From Aminobacter carboxidus (lineage in GTDB: Bacteria > Pseudomonadota > Alphaproteobacteria > Rhizobiales > Rhizobiaceae), in NCBI RefSeq assembly GCF_014863355.1, contig NZ_JACZEP010000003.1, positions 1-64,000 of the forward strand: a stretch of 64,000 nt of DNA, read 5' to 3'. Made by a program: the position numbers and the translations under genes. The notes beneath the pieces were generated by a model. That model was not told the origin of the DNA. It ran no database searches and worked only from the letters and a program-made list of their open reading frames with translations. Below, piece by piece: positions 1 through 8,848 of this stretch (position 1 is the stretch's first letter; each line of letters opens with the position of its first letter).

Positions 1-117
1 GATCAAAAAGCCGCCGCCGACCCCGAACATGCCCGACAGGAAACCGACCGCCGCGCCCATCGCCAGCAGCACGAACACATTGACCGACATTTCCGCAATC
101 GGGAGATAGATGCCCAC
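1..117 (-). CDS. Sulfite exporter TauE/SafE family protein, N-terminal fragment
   Basis: The first 39 codons of a gene that runs off the left edge. The frame opens with GTG at 117; an ATG at 90 is an alternative start. The peptide has a hydrophobic first segment followed by GMFGVGGGFLI, the glycine-rich motif at the start of the DUF81/TauE membrane permease family, whose members usually have eight membrane segments and export sulfite, sulfoacetate or related organic anions. No strong ribosome binding site is visible before either start. The family call rests on this short motif only, so the substrate is unknown. Confidence 0.7.
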   Translation of the reverse strand, partial: MGIYLPIAEMSVNVFVLLAMGAAVGFLSGMFGVGGGFLI

Positions 118-610
118 CCGTCAGACTTTTCGTTGGTGTGATTGGGGGTGGCATTTCGTTCTGCAAGGCACATTCGACGAATGCCCTGACGACGAAAGTT
201 TGCTGAAAATTCGCATTGCAGCCAAGGCTATTGTGTCAGTGCGCCAGCCTTTTCAGGCAGGGCCACTATCGTCCCTGCCTCTATCGCAAATTGCTTGCGG
301 TGCACAGCAGGTCCAGGCCCGCGCATATAGTGCAGTTCCGGGTGGTAGCGCTGTCGCCCGAAGCCATTCACCCAAGCGCGCAGGCGCTCCCTGTAGGATA
401 CTGAATGAGGCAAATCTGCCGACATCGTCAACACCACTGAAATCGCCCAGTTGAGCGGGTTGGCCCTGCGCGATTCAGTTGGGCATGCAGCATATTGGCT
501 GCGACATTGGCCAACCGATCCAACGCGTATCCAAAATAGCGGTTTGGCGTTTTGCCGGCGCATAGCGATGCGTCTGAGATGCATTCCAAAAAGTAATGCC
601 GTTGCGCTTG
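118..610. other. Gene-poor stretch between the TauE-family gene and the AraC-type gene
   Basis: About 490 bases upstream of the leftward TauE-family gene and downstream of the leftward AraC-type gene. I see no convincing gene, RNA or repeat. A 65-codon minus-strand frame (228-425) exists but has a poor ribosome binding site and no recognisable family, so I do not call it. The promoter of the TauE-family gene should lie in the left part. Confidence 0.5.
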
Positions 611-1489
611 TCACTTCGTCAGGATGGTATCCGTATCCGGCAGCAGCATGCCGTAGGCGACGTCGGCTGCGCCCTCGGCGATATCGCTCGCCAAGCGATA
701 ACCCTTGTTGGCACGGACCTCGCGCGGCGACATGCCGAACTGCTCGGAGATCTGGCGCGAGAAGTGGAAAGGGTTCTTGTAGCCGCATTGGTAGGCGATG
801 TCGGAGATGGCGAGGCCGCTCTGCAGCAGCAGGAAGTGGCCGCGGTTGGCGCGCACCTGCCAGAGATAGCGAACCGGCGTGATGCCGACATGCTTGCGGA
901 AGGACGACACCAGGTGCTGTGGCGTCACGCCGACAAGTGCCGCCAGGCGCTCGACGGTGATTTCCTTTTCGTAGTTTTCGTCGATGTAGAAGCGTGCGCG
1001 TAGCACCGAGCGCGGCGTCAGGCGTTCCTGCTCCGACATCTGCGCTTCGTGGAAATAGGCAAGGAAAATGGATTCGCCGAGTGCGTTGCGCAGCGCATTG
1101 AGGTTGGAGCTGGAGCCGGCGCCAAGTTCGACACCGAGACGCTGCAAGGCCTCGACACGCTGCGACAAGGCAATGCGCGGTGTCAGCGTGCGCAGCCGCA
1201 TCGCCACCGGTTCGGAGATTTCTCCGGCATAACCCTCGCACCAGCTGACGCGCGTGTTGCGGCCCTCCGCATACTCCATGAACAAGTGCTGTGCGTTGCG
1301 AAAGAAGCCGCAGCTGCGCGGCCCGAGGGCTATCTCCTCGTCGTCGCAGACAACACGTGCCTTGCCTTCATGGATGATGAGCAGCGTGAGGTATCGATCC
1401 TTCAGCGGACCATAGACGCCACCTGCCGGATAAATGGCTTCGCCAAAGGCAAAACCACGACCGCTATCAATGAGTGCGTGCATAGCCAT
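611..1489 (-). CDS. AraC-family transcriptional regulator
   Basis: A 292-residue protein. Residues about 1-120 form a cupin-like sensor region, and residues about 161-259 are the AraC/XylS double helix-turn-helix, with the second helix pair and signature around YQCGYKNPFHFSRQISEQFG. The frame is open further upstream to 1627, but the ATG at 1489 is preferred because the upstream part has no domain similarity and would overlap the presumed divergent promoter. It is transcribed away from the Rieske oxygenase gene at 1699, the usual arrangement for a local activator, so it probably controls the 1699-9777 operon. Its inducer cannot be read from sequence; a purine-like compound is an inference from the neighbours. 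Confidence 0.88.
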   Translation of the reverse strand: MAMHALIDSGRGFAFGEAIYPAGGVYGPLKDRYLTLLIIHEGKARVVCDDEEIALGPRSCGFFRNAQHLFMEYAEGRNTRVSWCEGYAGEISEPVAMRLRTLTPRIALSQRVEALQRLGVELGAGSSSNLNALRNALGESIFLAYFHEAQMSEQERLTPRSVLRARFYIDENYEKEITVERLAALVGVTPQHLVSSFRKHVGITPVRYLWQVRANRGHFLLLQSGLAISDIAYQCGYKNPFHFSRQISEQFGMSPREVRANKGYRLASDIAEGAADVAYGMLLPDTDTILTK

Positions 1490-1698
1490 ATCCCGCTTGC
1501 CGATCCGCAGCTTGCAATAGCACAGGCGAAACGGCGCTGGAAGATTAGTCGAAACTGATCTTAAGCCCAGATATGTTTTCTGTCGCGTCAGGCATTCCGT
1601 GAAATTCCTGCCTGCGGAATACTCCACCCGTGTTCAGGCAAGGCTTTGGCCGACGCCCTGGACAAGCCAGCGAAGGCACGTTCTGGAGGAGTGAACAG
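1490..1698. promoter_or_regulatory. Divergent control region between the AraC gene and the Rieske operon
   Basis: A 209-base region between oppositely oriented genes. It contains an inverted repeat ATTCCG (1594-1599) and CGGAAT (1615-1620) with a 15-base gap, which could be an AraC-type operator. A clear ribosome binding site, GGAGGAG (about 1685-1691), precedes the GTG at 1699 and decides that start against the GTG at 1630. I see no convincing -35/-10 pair. Confidence 0.4.
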
Positions 1699-2754
1699 GT
1701 GTTTCTGCCAGCCGATAATTCCAAGACAAAGAGCGACTTGCCACGTGGCTGTACCTTCTCGGCCAGCGACTGGCATATCCTTGCCTCGTTCTGGCATCCG
1801 GTTGCTTTTGTCCATGACATTGCCGACAAGCCGGTGCGTGCCAAGCTGCTCGATGTCGACCTTGTCATCTACAAGACGGCAAGTGGCATTACGGTTGCAC
1901 GCGATCTCTGTCCGCATCGCGGCACTCGCATCAGTGCTGGCTGGATGGTCGACGACCAGATCGTCTGTCCGATGCACGGGCTGCATTTCGGGCATGACGG
2001 CGCCTGCTCCAAGATCCCTTCGATTGCCAATTCGGAAGGCCGCATTCCGCCCAAGCTCAGGCTCGAGACCTACGCATCGGTGGAACGATACGGCATCATC
2101 TGGGCGTGCCTGAAGAACGATCCGATCTGGCAGCTGCCGGAATGGGAGGGCATTTCAAACCCTGATTTCAGAAAGGTCTACGTGCCGAAAGGCACCTGGT
2201 ACGCGGCGGCAAGCCGCCACGTCGAGAATTTCAATGACGTCGCCCATTTCCCCTGGGTCCACACCCAGAGCTTCGGCGGCAACACGGCCGATCCGATCCC
2301 GCCCTACGACGTCAACCAGACAGACTACGGTCTGCGTTTCGAGTTGCCTTATCATGAGGGGTTCAACCGGTTCGACGATGGTGTCGAGGGCGACAGCCGC
2401 GACGTGGTCTACACCTACGAGCTGACCTATCCGTTCTCGACCATCATCAAGATCGACCCCAAGGGGTCGGACTACGTCGCCTACTTCGCCGATACGGTCT
2501 GTCCGGTTTCGGCGCGCGAGACGCTCATCTTCCAGCTGATGACCGACACAACCGGCAATCCCGATACCGAGTACTGGATCAAGGATGCGCTGCTCATCAA
2601 TGACGAGGACAAGCCGATGGTCGAGGAGCAGCATCCCGAAGAACTGCCGCTTGACCTCACCGAAGAAATCCATGTGCCGTCGGACCGCATGTCGCTCGAA
2701 TACCGCCGCGGACTGGTCCGGAATTTCGGCCTCGGCGCACCGATCGTGAGTTGA
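1699..2754 (+). CDS. Rieske [2Fe-2S] non-haem iron oxygenase, large subunit
   Basis: A 351-residue terminal oxygenase of the VanA/phthalate-dioxygenase class. The Rieske cluster ligands are visible as C71-x-H73 (CPHRG) and C90-x2-H93 (CPMHG). The catalytic domain carries the mononuclear iron motif N177-x2-D180-x2-H183-x4-H188. This size and order match single-subunit enzymes that use a separate reductase to remove O- or N-methyl groups or hydroxylate small heterocycles. The reductase gene follows at 2899. Co-transcription with an adenosine-deaminase-family enzyme and a nucleoside-type ABC transporter suggests a purine-like substrate, perhaps N-dealkylated as in the caffeine N-demethylases; this is inference. 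The start is the GTG at 1699, which has a strong ribosome binding site. Confidence 0.9.
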   Translation: MFLPADNSKTKSDLPRGCTFSASDWHILASFWHPVAFVHDIADKPVRAKLLDVDLVIYKTASGITVARDLCPHRGTRISAGWMVDDQIVCPMHGLHFGHDGACSKIPSIANSEGRIPPKLRLETYASVERYGIIWACLKNDPIWQLPEWEGISNPDFRKVYVPKGTWYAAASRHVENFNDVAHFPWVHTQSFGGNTADPIPPYDVNQTDYGLRFELPYHEGFNRFDDGVEGDSRDVVYTYELTYPFSTIIKIDPKGSDYVAYFADTVCPVSARETLIFQLMTDTTGNPDTEYWIKDALLINDEDKPMVEEQHPEELPLDLTEEIHVPSDRMSLEYRRGLVRNFGLGAPIVS

Positions 2755-2794
2755 TCCCACGACCGCATCGCAATTGGAGACATAAGGAAAAGCC

Positions 2795-2896
2795 ATGTCG
2801 GTCCGGTCATACAAATCCTCGCCTGTTCTGTCGTTCGCCGGCATTCGGTCGTGCATGGGGGCAGGCATGCTGTTGTCTTCGGGGCTGCGGTCGTGA
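2795..2896 (+). CDS. Possible 33-residue leader or coupling peptide
   Basis: A small frame beginning MSVRSYKSSPVL, preceded by AAGGA at 2784-2788 with good spacing to the ATG at 2795. Its TGA ends at 2896, two bases before the ATG of the reductase at 2899, in a different frame. The peptide is serine-rich with a weakly hydrophobic middle. I recognise no family. The arrangement would fit translational coupling of the reductase to the upstream message, but the frame may be fortuitous. The gap it fills, 2755-2898, has no other content. Confidence 0.3.
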   Translation: MSVRSYKSSPVLSFAGIRSCMGAGMLLSSGLRS

Positions 2897-2898
2897 CC

Positions 2899-3900
2899 AT
2901 GGCTGTCCCGATGAACGGGCTCATGCCCGCCACTACGATCAAGGCCGGTGCCAGGTTGCAGTTGCGCGTAGCCGCCAGGCGCGTCTGTGCCCAGGGCATC
3001 GTTGCGCTCGATCTCGTTGCGCCTGATGGCGCCGAGCTGCCGGCCTTCACGGCCGGATCGCATCTCGACCTGTTCCTGCCCGGCGGGTTCACCAGGCAAT
3101 ATTCGCTGCGCAACGACCCGAACGAACGCCGCCGCTATGCGTTGGGCGTCCTGCGCGAGCCCGGCGGACGCGGCGGGTCGGCCTATGTGCACGACCGGTT
3201 GAAAAGCGGAGACCTGATCGAGGCGAGCCGGCCACGTAATGCCTTCGCGCTCGACGAGACGGCACCTTTCTCGTTGCTGCTTGCTGGCGGCATCGGCGTT
3301 ACGCCGATCCTGGCGATGGCTCACCGCCTTTCGACGCTCGGGCGCGATTTCGAATTCCATTATTGCGCCCGCAGCGCGGAGCGCATGGCATTCCGCGACG
3401 AGATCGAGGCCTCGCCGTTTGCAGCCCAGATGCGCTTCCATCTCGACGACGGGCCTGCCGGGCAACGGCTCGATCTTGATCGACTGCTCGGCGGTCGGCC
3501 GAATGGTGCGCATCTCTATGCGTGCGGCCCGTCAGGCTTTCTCGACGCGGTCGTTTCGAGGGCCGCCGCGGCGTGGCCGAAGGAGACCATACACCGCGAG
3601 TATTTCGCCAATGCGGCGCCGAAACCGACGTCTGGCGACCAGCCGTTCACGGTCACGCTCGCCCATGACGGCCGCAGCTTCGAGGTGGTGCCGGGGCGCA
3701 GCATCGCCGAGGTGCTGAGCGCGAACGGAATCGTCATCCCGGTATCGTGCGAGCAGGGCATCTGCGGCACATGCGTGACGCGTGTCCTGTCAGGCGAGCC
3801 CGATCATCGCGACCTCGTTTTGACCGACAGGCAGCGCGCCGACCACATAACGCTGTGCTGTTCGCGAGCGCGGAGCGCCGAACTGGTGCTGGACCTTTAG
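2899..3900 (+). CDS. Flavin/[2Fe-2S] oxygenase reductase (VanB / phthalate dioxygenase reductase type)
   Basis: A 333-residue electron-transfer partner for the Rieske oxygenase. In order it has an FMN-binding barrel (around residues 20-115, with RQYSLRNDP as the flavin-binding loop), an NAD-binding domain (GGIGVTPILAM), and a C-terminal plant-type ferredoxin domain with C-x4-C-x2-C and a distal cysteine (CEQGICGTC, then the LCC near the end). This order is diagnostic of the phthalate dioxygenase reductase family, which moves electrons from NADH through FMN to the iron-sulfur cluster. The frame is open upstream to a GTG at 2851; the ATG at 2899 is preferred because it follows the small frame ending at 2896. 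ATGs at 2911 and 2923 are alternatives. Confidence 0.9.
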   Translation: MAVPMNGLMPATTIKAGARLQLRVAARRVCAQGIVALDLVAPDGAELPAFTAGSHLDLFLPGGFTRQYSLRNDPNERRRYALGVLREPGGRGGSAYVHDRLKSGDLIEASRPRNAFALDETAPFSLLLAGGIGVTPILAMAHRLSTLGRDFEFHYCARSAERMAFRDEIEASPFAAQMRFHLDDGPAGQRLDLDRLLGGRPNGAHLYACGPSGFLDAVVSRAAAAWPKETIHREYFANAAPKPTSGDQPFTVTLAHDGRSFEVVPGRSIAEVLSANGIVIPVSCEQGICGTCVTRVLSGEPDHRDLVLTDRQRADHITLCCSRARSAELVLDL

Positions 3901-4001
3901 GGGACAAGGACAATTCCGGGATGCGGGACTGACAGCTATCCGCCAGGCAGCGACAGGGGGCCAAGTGGCCCCGACAAGAACGAGCCACCAAGGGGAATGA
4001 A

Positions 4002-5048
4002 ATGGATCTGGATCAATTCGCGCGGGCGCTGCCAAAGGCCGAGCTGCATCTTCATCTCGCCGGTGCGGTCAATGCGCAGACCTTTCTTAAGCTGGCGCGC
4101 AAGAACAACGTGCCGTTGCCTCCGTTCCAGCACATCGAGGACCTCTATCGCTACGACAACCTTGTCGATTTTCTGCAGATCTACGATCTTGTCGCGCGCT
4201 CTGTCGTCGATGCCGACGACTTCCACCTCATCACCTATGAAGCACTCGCGCATGTCGCCAAGGCCGGCGGCCGCTACGCCGAGTTCTTCTTCAGCCCGCA
4301 GGTACACCAGGATGCCGGCATCAGCTACGAGACGATGTTCTCCGGCCTGCTCAAGGCGATGGACGATGCCGAGACCGACTTCGGCCTGGTGTCGCGGCTG
4401 ATACCGGCGATCAACCGGGAGTTGACCATCGACCGAAGCTTCGAATTCCTCGACCGTGTGCTGCCATTCCGCTCCGACAAGGTGATCGGCATCGGCCTCG
4501 ATTATGACGAGGAGCCGTTCCCACCAGCACCCTTCAAGCCGGTTTACGACAAGGCGAAGAAGGCCGGCATGCGGCTCACCGCTCATGCAGGCGAGGGTGG
4601 CCCGGCCGCCAATGTCCGCGATGCGCTTGATCTGCTCTCGGTCGAGCGCATCGACCATGGCTACCGCGTGATTGAAGACCCGGAACTTGTTGTGCGCTGC
4701 ATCGATGACAACATCGCCTTCACGGTCTGCCCCAGCTCGACGGTCATTCTGACCCATTGGCGCGACCTGACTGCCGCAGACCATCCGATCCGCGCCATGC
4801 TCGATGCGGGCCTGAAGCTCGTGGTCGACACCGACGATCCGCCAATGCTGCAGACCGACCTTGCCAAGGAATACCGGTTGCTCGGCGAAACCATGTCGCT
4901 CGATCGCCGGACACTCGCCGATCTCGCGTTGAATTCGCTAGATGCGGCCTGGCTTGACGACAGCGTCAGGCGCGACTGGCGCGCATCATGGTCGGCGGAG
5001 ATCGACCGCCTGCTGGCCGAGCCGCAGGAGGTGCCGCCAAGGAACTGA
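4002..5048 (+). CDS. Adenosine deaminase family protein (divergent)
   Basis: A 348-residue TIM-barrel amidohydrolase of the adenosine/AMP deaminase family. Zinc ligands H16 and H18 (ELHLHLAG), the HAGE motif at 195-198 with its catalytic glutamate, H219 (RIDHG) and the aspartate pair D278-D279 (TDDP) are all present, so it should be an active hydrolytic deaminase. Two usually conserved spots differ: the residue after HxHL is Ala rather than Glu or Asp, and the CPxSN motif reads CPSST (243-247). This points to a substrate other than plain adenosine. The start at 4002 has AAGGGG at the right spacing. It lies between the oxygenase pair and the nucleoside transporter, so it probably acts on the imported compound or its dealkylated product. 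Confidence 0.85.
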   Translation: MDLDQFARALPKAELHLHLAGAVNAQTFLKLARKNNVPLPPFQHIEDLYRYDNLVDFLQIYDLVARSVVDADDFHLITYEALAHVAKAGGRYAEFFFSPQVHQDAGISYETMFSGLLKAMDDAETDFGLVSRLIPAINRELTIDRSFEFLDRVLPFRSDKVIGIGLDYDEEPFPPAPFKPVYDKAKKAGMRLTAHAGEGGPAANVRDALDLLSVERIDHGYRVIEDPELVVRCIDDNIAFTVCPSSTVILTHWRDLTAADHPIRAMLDAGLKLVVDTDDPPMLQTDLAKEYRLLGETMSLDRRTLADLALNSLDAAWLDDSVRRDWRASWSAEIDRLLAEPQEVPPRN

Positions 5049-5054
5049 TTTATG

Positions 5055-5073
5055 CCCGCCTGGGAGAGGCGGG
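5055..5073 (+). other. Intercistronic hairpin before the BMP-type binding protein gene
   Basis: CCCGCCT (5055-5061) and AGGCGGG (5067-5073) form a perfect 7-base stem with a 5-base loop and no T-tract after it. It more likely sets message stability or partial termination between the deaminase and transporter genes than a full stop. Confidence 0.4.
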
Positions 5074-5142
5074 ATCGGAAGACATAATCATAAGAACGGG
5101 ATGAAACCCAAAAAATGACACCAGAGGGAAAGGTACAATCCT

Positions 5143-6177
5143 ATGTTCGCAATTCTCGCGAGACGGCTGGCACTATTGGCCGCGCTTCTAGTCGCTGCCA
5201 TCGTCGTCAGTCCTGACCGGTCCGAGGCGGCCGAGCCGGACAAGCTCAACATTGCCATCATCCTGTCGGCTGGCATCGACAATGGTTGGGATGGCACGCT
5301 GATCGAGGCCCTCGAGCGGGTCAAGGCGACCAAGCCGCACGGCCTCGACATCACCTGGAAATACACTGACCCGCTCTGGGGCGACGACGCCGGCGATGCG
5401 ATGCGGCTATTCGCTGAAAGCGGCCAATACGACGTCATCTGGGCGCACTCGACCTATTCCGACCAGGTCAAGAAGCTCAAGGACGAGTTCCCCGACATCC
5501 TGTTCGTTGTCGTCGGCTCGGGCAATGAGGGCCTCGGCGGCAACCAGTACTGGGTCTACAAGCGCGTGCATGAGCCGGCCTATCTGCTCGGCTATGCCGC
5601 CGGAAAGCTGTCGAAGTCGAACAAGCTCGGCTCGGTCGGCACCTTCCCCGCCGATGACGTGAACGACGAGATCAATGCCTTTTTTGCCGGTGCCAAGGCG
5701 GCAAATCCTGCTATCGAGCGCACCGTGGCGTTCATCGAGTCGTGGTATGATCCGGCCAAGGCGGCGGAATATACCTCCGCCCAGATCGCCACCGGCGCCG
5801 ACCTGATCTTCCAGCTGACCGGTAACTTCAAGCCGTGCGAAGAGGCCAAGATCTTGTGCTTCGGCAACTTCCAGGACCAGCATTCCTTCTCGCCGTCGAC
5901 GGTGCTCTCGAGCACGGTCGCGCATTGGGATCCTGACATCATCTGGGTGGTCGATGCCTGGTGGGCGCACAAGGCCGAGGGCAAGCCTTATGCCGGCAAT
6001 ACCGACAAGCACTGGTTTTTGATGAAGGATGGCGGCGCTTCGATGGCGCCATATCGCGACCTCGAGGCCAAGTTGCCGGAAAATATCCGCGCTGAGGTCG
6101 AGGACCTCAAGGCCAGGATCATCGCCGGCAGCTTCGAAGTGCCGATTGACGTTTCCGATCCCAAGGCGGCGAAGTAG
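5143..6177 (+). CDS. BMP-family ABC transporter substrate-binding protein (nucleoside type)
   Basis: A 344-residue periplasmic binding protein of the basic membrane protein (Med/PnrA) family. A signal peptide covers about residues 1-29, ending near SEAAEP. The mature part starts with the family pattern NIAIILSAGIDNGWD and contains the LLGYAAGKLSKS and FVVVGSG stretches typical of BMP proteins. Characterised members bind purine nucleosides; some plant-associated relatives bind other purine derivatives. It is the first gene of a complete ABC system (ATPase at 6249, permeases at 7781 and 8845). Its position after a deaminase-family gene supports a nucleoside or nucleobase-like ligand. The hairpin after it is common after binding-protein genes. 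Confidence 0.9.
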   Translation: MFAILARRLALLAALLVAAIVVSPDRSEAAEPDKLNIAIILSAGIDNGWDGTLIEALERVKATKPHGLDITWKYTDPLWGDDAGDAMRLFAESGQYDVIWAHSTYSDQVKKLKDEFPDILFVVVGSGNEGLGGNQYWVYKRVHEPAYLLGYAAGKLSKSNKLGSVGTFPADDVNDEINAFFAGAKAANPAIERTVAFIESWYDPAKAAEYTSAQIATGADLIFQLTGNFKPCEEAKILCFGNFQDQHSFSPSTVLSSTVAHWDPDIIWVVDAWWAHKAEGKPYAGNTDKHWFLMKDGGASMAPYRDLEAKLPENIRAEVEDLKARIIAGSFEVPIDVSDPKAAK

Positions 6178-6194
6178 CGCCCACGAGCCCTGCT

Positions 6195-6216
6195 GCGACA
6201 GGTGCCTGCCTGTCGC
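6195..6216 (+). other. Intercistronic hairpin after the BMP-type binding protein gene
   Basis: GCGACAG (6195-6201) and CTGTCGC (6210-6216) form a 7-base stem with an 8-base loop in the 71-base gap between binding protein and ATPase genes. There is no T-run. Such hairpins often protect the upstream message end so that binding protein is made in excess. Confidence 0.4.
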
Positions 6217-6248
6217 GGCCCCCGTGTTCCTTTACATTGGTAACAGCC

Positions 6249-7784
6249 ATGTCCACTGCCTTGCGTGTCGAAGGACTGACCAAGCGATTTGCCGGGGTCA
6301 CCGCCAACGACAATGTCGACTTCGACCTTCGCCCCGGCGAAATCCATTGTCTGTTCGGGGAGAACGGAGCCGGAAAATCGACGCTTTCTTCCTGCATCTT
6401 CGGCTTCTACCGGCCCGACAAGGGGCAGATTTTCGTCCGCGACAAGCCGGTCCATATCGCTTCGCCGATCGATGCCATCCGCCATGGCATCGGCATGGTG
6501 CACCAGCATTTTGTGCTCGTGCCCGAGTTCACCGTGCTCGAAAACATCATTGTCGGCACGCAGCGTTCAGGCTGGCGCCTGAACGCTCAGCAGGCCAGGC
6601 AGAAGCTGAAGGCCATTTGCGATGGCTACGGCATCGACATCGATCTTGACGCCTATGTCTGGGAACTGCCGGTCGGACGTCAGCAATGGGTGGAAATTCT
6701 GAAAGCGCTCTATCTCGACGCTGAGATACTTATCCTCGACGAACCAACTGCGGTGCTGACACCAGGTGAGTCGCGCATCCTGTTCGACATCATCCGCAAG
6801 ATGTGTGCCCGCGGCCTGTCGATCATCCTCATCACCCACAAGCTTGTGGAAGTGATGCAGTCCGACCGCGTCACGGTGCTGCGCAAGGGCAAGGTGGTGG
6901 CGACGCTGAACACGCCGGAGACCTCGCCGGACGAATTGGCGCGGCTGATGGTCGGCCGCGAGGTCTCCTTCACCGTCACCAAGCCGGACCTTCAGCCCGG
7001 CGAGACCGTTGTTGCCGTCGACGGACTTACCGCACGCGGCCACTGGGGCGAGGCCGTGCTCAAGGACGTTTCTTTCTCCGTCGCGCGCCACGAAATCCTC
7101 GGTATCGCAGGCGTCGCCGGCAACGGCCAAAAGGAGCTGTTCGAAGTGCTGTGCGGCGTGCGCAAGCCTGAGGCCGGTACGATCAGGCTCAAGGGCGAGG
7201 ACGTTGCCGGCCTGACGCCGCGCTGCCTGATGGATCGTGGTGTCGGCCACATCCCGGACGACCGCTTTCGCGAAGGCCTGGTGCCGGAGTTTAGCGTCGC
7301 CGAGAACCTTGTGCTCGGCTGGCAGCGCAGCCCGAAATATTGCAACGGCCCGTTGATCGACAGCAAAGCCATCGCCGAATTGTCGCGGGAGATGATCGCC
7401 GAGTACCAGATCGCCACGCGCGACGAGAAAGTGGCGGCGGGCAAGCTGTCGGGTGGCAACGCCCAGAAGATCATCATCGCACGGGAGTTCCTGCACGCTT
7501 CTGGCCTGATGCTCGCCAACCAGCCGACGCGCGGGCTTGATGTCGGCGTCATCGAATACGTGCAGGCGCAATTGCTCAAGAAGCGGGCAGAAGGCTTTGC
7601 CATCGTCCTTGCTTCGGAGGAACTGAGCGACCTGTTCAATCTCGCCGACCGCATTGCCGTGATGTTCAAGGGCGAGATCATGGGCATCGTCGACCCCAAG
7701 ACGACAACCATATCGGAGGTTGGCGTGATGATGGCAGGTCGCCGCGAAGGTGTCGCCGCGCCCAAGGAAAGGACACTGGCATGA
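6249..7784 (+). CDS. ABC transporter ATPase with two nucleotide-binding domains (nucleoside type)
   Basis: A 511-residue double ATPase of the class that serves ribose, galactose and BMP nucleoside transporters. The first half has Walker A GENGAGKST, an ABC signature region around the LPVGRQQWVEILKAL segment and Walker B LILDEPTAVL. The second half has a degenerate Walker A (GVAGNGQKEL), signature LSGGNAQK and the family tail of the second domain (NQPTRGLDVG). Degeneracy of the second site is normal in this class. The ATG at 6249 is chosen over an in-frame TTG at 6237. It ends in a 4-base ATGA overlap with the first permease, indicating tight coupling. Confidence 0.92.
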   Translation: MSTALRVEGLTKRFAGVTANDNVDFDLRPGEIHCLFGENGAGKSTLSSCIFGFYRPDKGQIFVRDKPVHIASPIDAIRHGIGMVHQHFVLVPEFTVLENIIVGTQRSGWRLNAQQARQKLKAICDGYGIDIDLDAYVWELPVGRQQWVEILKALYLDAEILILDEPTAVLTPGESRILFDIIRKMCARGLSIILITHKLVEVMQSDRVTVLRKGKVVATLNTPETSPDELARLMVGREVSFTVTKPDLQPGETVVAVDGLTARGHWGEAVLKDVSFSVARHEILGIAGVAGNGQKELFEVLCGVRKPEAGTIRLKGEDVAGLTPRCLMDRGVGHIPDDRFREGLVPEFSVAENLVLGWQRSPKYCNGPLIDSKAIAELSREMIAEYQIATRDEKVAAGKLSGGNAQKIIIAREFLHASGLMLANQPTRGLDVGVIEYVQAQLLKKRAEGFAIVLASEELSDLFNLADRIAVMFKGEIMGIVDPKTTTISEVGVMMAGRREGVAAPKERTLA

Positions 7785-8848
7785 TCCGCTTCGAACCGAG
7801 AGTCGAGAGCGATGCGCTCTGGACGGCGGCGTCGTTTGCCATGGCAATTGCCGCCGGGCTCGCCGCCTCTGCGATCCTGCTGGCCTCCACCGGTGCCGAT
7901 GTGCTGCAGGTATTCAGTGCCTTGTTGCAAGGTGCGGTCGGCTCGCCCAAGGCGGTGGCGACGACACTGGTCAAGGCGACGCCGATCATCCTCACCGGCC
8001 TCGCCACGGTCATCGCCTTTCGCGCCCAGCTGTGGAGCATCGGCCAGGAAGGACAGGTGTTTGCCGGGGCGATGGGCGGTTATCTCGGAGCGCAGGTCCT
8101 CGCCGGCCTGCCGCCGCTGCTGTTCTTCCCCGGCGTGCTTGCCTTCGGCATGGCCGCCGGCATTGCGCTTGGCTGGCTTGCTGCCGTGCTCAAGAACCGC
8201 TTCGGCGTCAACGAGATCATCTCGACAGTGATGCTCAATTACCTCGTCGTCTACCTGCTGTCCTGGTTGCTGCAGGGTGGTCCCTGGGGGGAAAGCGGCG
8301 GCACAATCTCCTACCACCAGTCGCCAATGCTGCCAAACGAGGCGTTTCTGCCCGGAATGTTCGGCTCAAGCCGGCTGCATGCCGGTGTCCTGTTGCCGTT
8401 TCTGGCCGCTGCCATCTGCGCGCTGGTCATGTCGCGCACGCCGCTCGGCTACGAGATCCGTGGCCTCGGCTACAATCCAGAGGCGCTCAGGCATAAGGGC
8501 GTCAACATCAACCGCACCGTCACGATCATCATGCTGGCCAGCGGTGCGCTCGCGGCACTAGCCGGCGCCATCGAACTGTTCGGCGTGGCGCACCGGCTGC
8601 GCGCCGACAATCTTATCGGCCTCGGCTACGCCGGCATCATCGTCGGCATGATCGGCGGCCTGAGGCCACTGGGCACGGTATTTGCCGGGCTGTTCTTTGG
8701 CGGACTGGCAAGCGGTGCGGTCTACATGCGCGTGCTCGGCGACGTGCCGGCAGCACTGGTCCCGGCGATGCAAGGCATCACCTTGTTCTTCTTCCTCTGC
8801 GCCGGTGTCGTGGCGCGCTATCGTATCGTGAGGGTTGCGGTCCAATGA
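7781..8848 (+). CDS. ABC transporter permease 1 (nucleoside type)
   Basis: A 355-residue inner-membrane protein of the BPD_transp_2 family, with about nine or ten hydrophobic segments. The cytoplasmic loop around YEIRGLGYNPEALRHKGVN matches the conserved permease motif of BMP/NupP-type transporters. It overlaps both neighbours by ATGA. Together with the product at 8845 it should form the channel for the ligand held by the 5143 binding protein. Confidence 0.9.
   Translation: MIRFEPRVESDALWTAASFAMAIAAGLAASAILLASTGADVLQVFSALLQGAVGSPKAVATTLVKATPIILTGLATVIAFRAQLWSIGQEGQVFAGAMGGYLGAQVLAGLPPLLFFPGVLAFGMAAGIALGWLAAVLKNRFGVNEIISTVMLNYLVVYLLSWLLQGGPWGESGGTISYHQSPMLPNEAFLPGMFGSSRLHAGVLLPFLAAAICALVMSRTPLGYEIRGLGYNPEALRHKGVNINRTVTIIMLASGALAALAGAIELFGVAHRLRADNLIGLGYAGIIVGMIGGLRPLGTVFAGLFFGGLASGAVYMRVLGDVPAALVPAMQGITLFFFLCAGVVARYRIVRVAVQ

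Noticed and set aside
228-425. 65-codon minus-strand frame starting MSADLPHSVSYRERLRAW
   Set aside because: Weak ribosome binding site, no recognised family, and it is part of a long GC-driven open frame. It could be a small protein, but I cannot support it.
2155-3513. Long minus-strand frames opposite the oxygenase and reductase genes, and similar ones elsewhere (e.g. 6567-7847, 13380-14363)
   Set aside because: They mirror the codon pattern of strong plus-strand genes in GC-rich DNA, lack recognisable domains, and have no separate promoters or ribosome binding sites.
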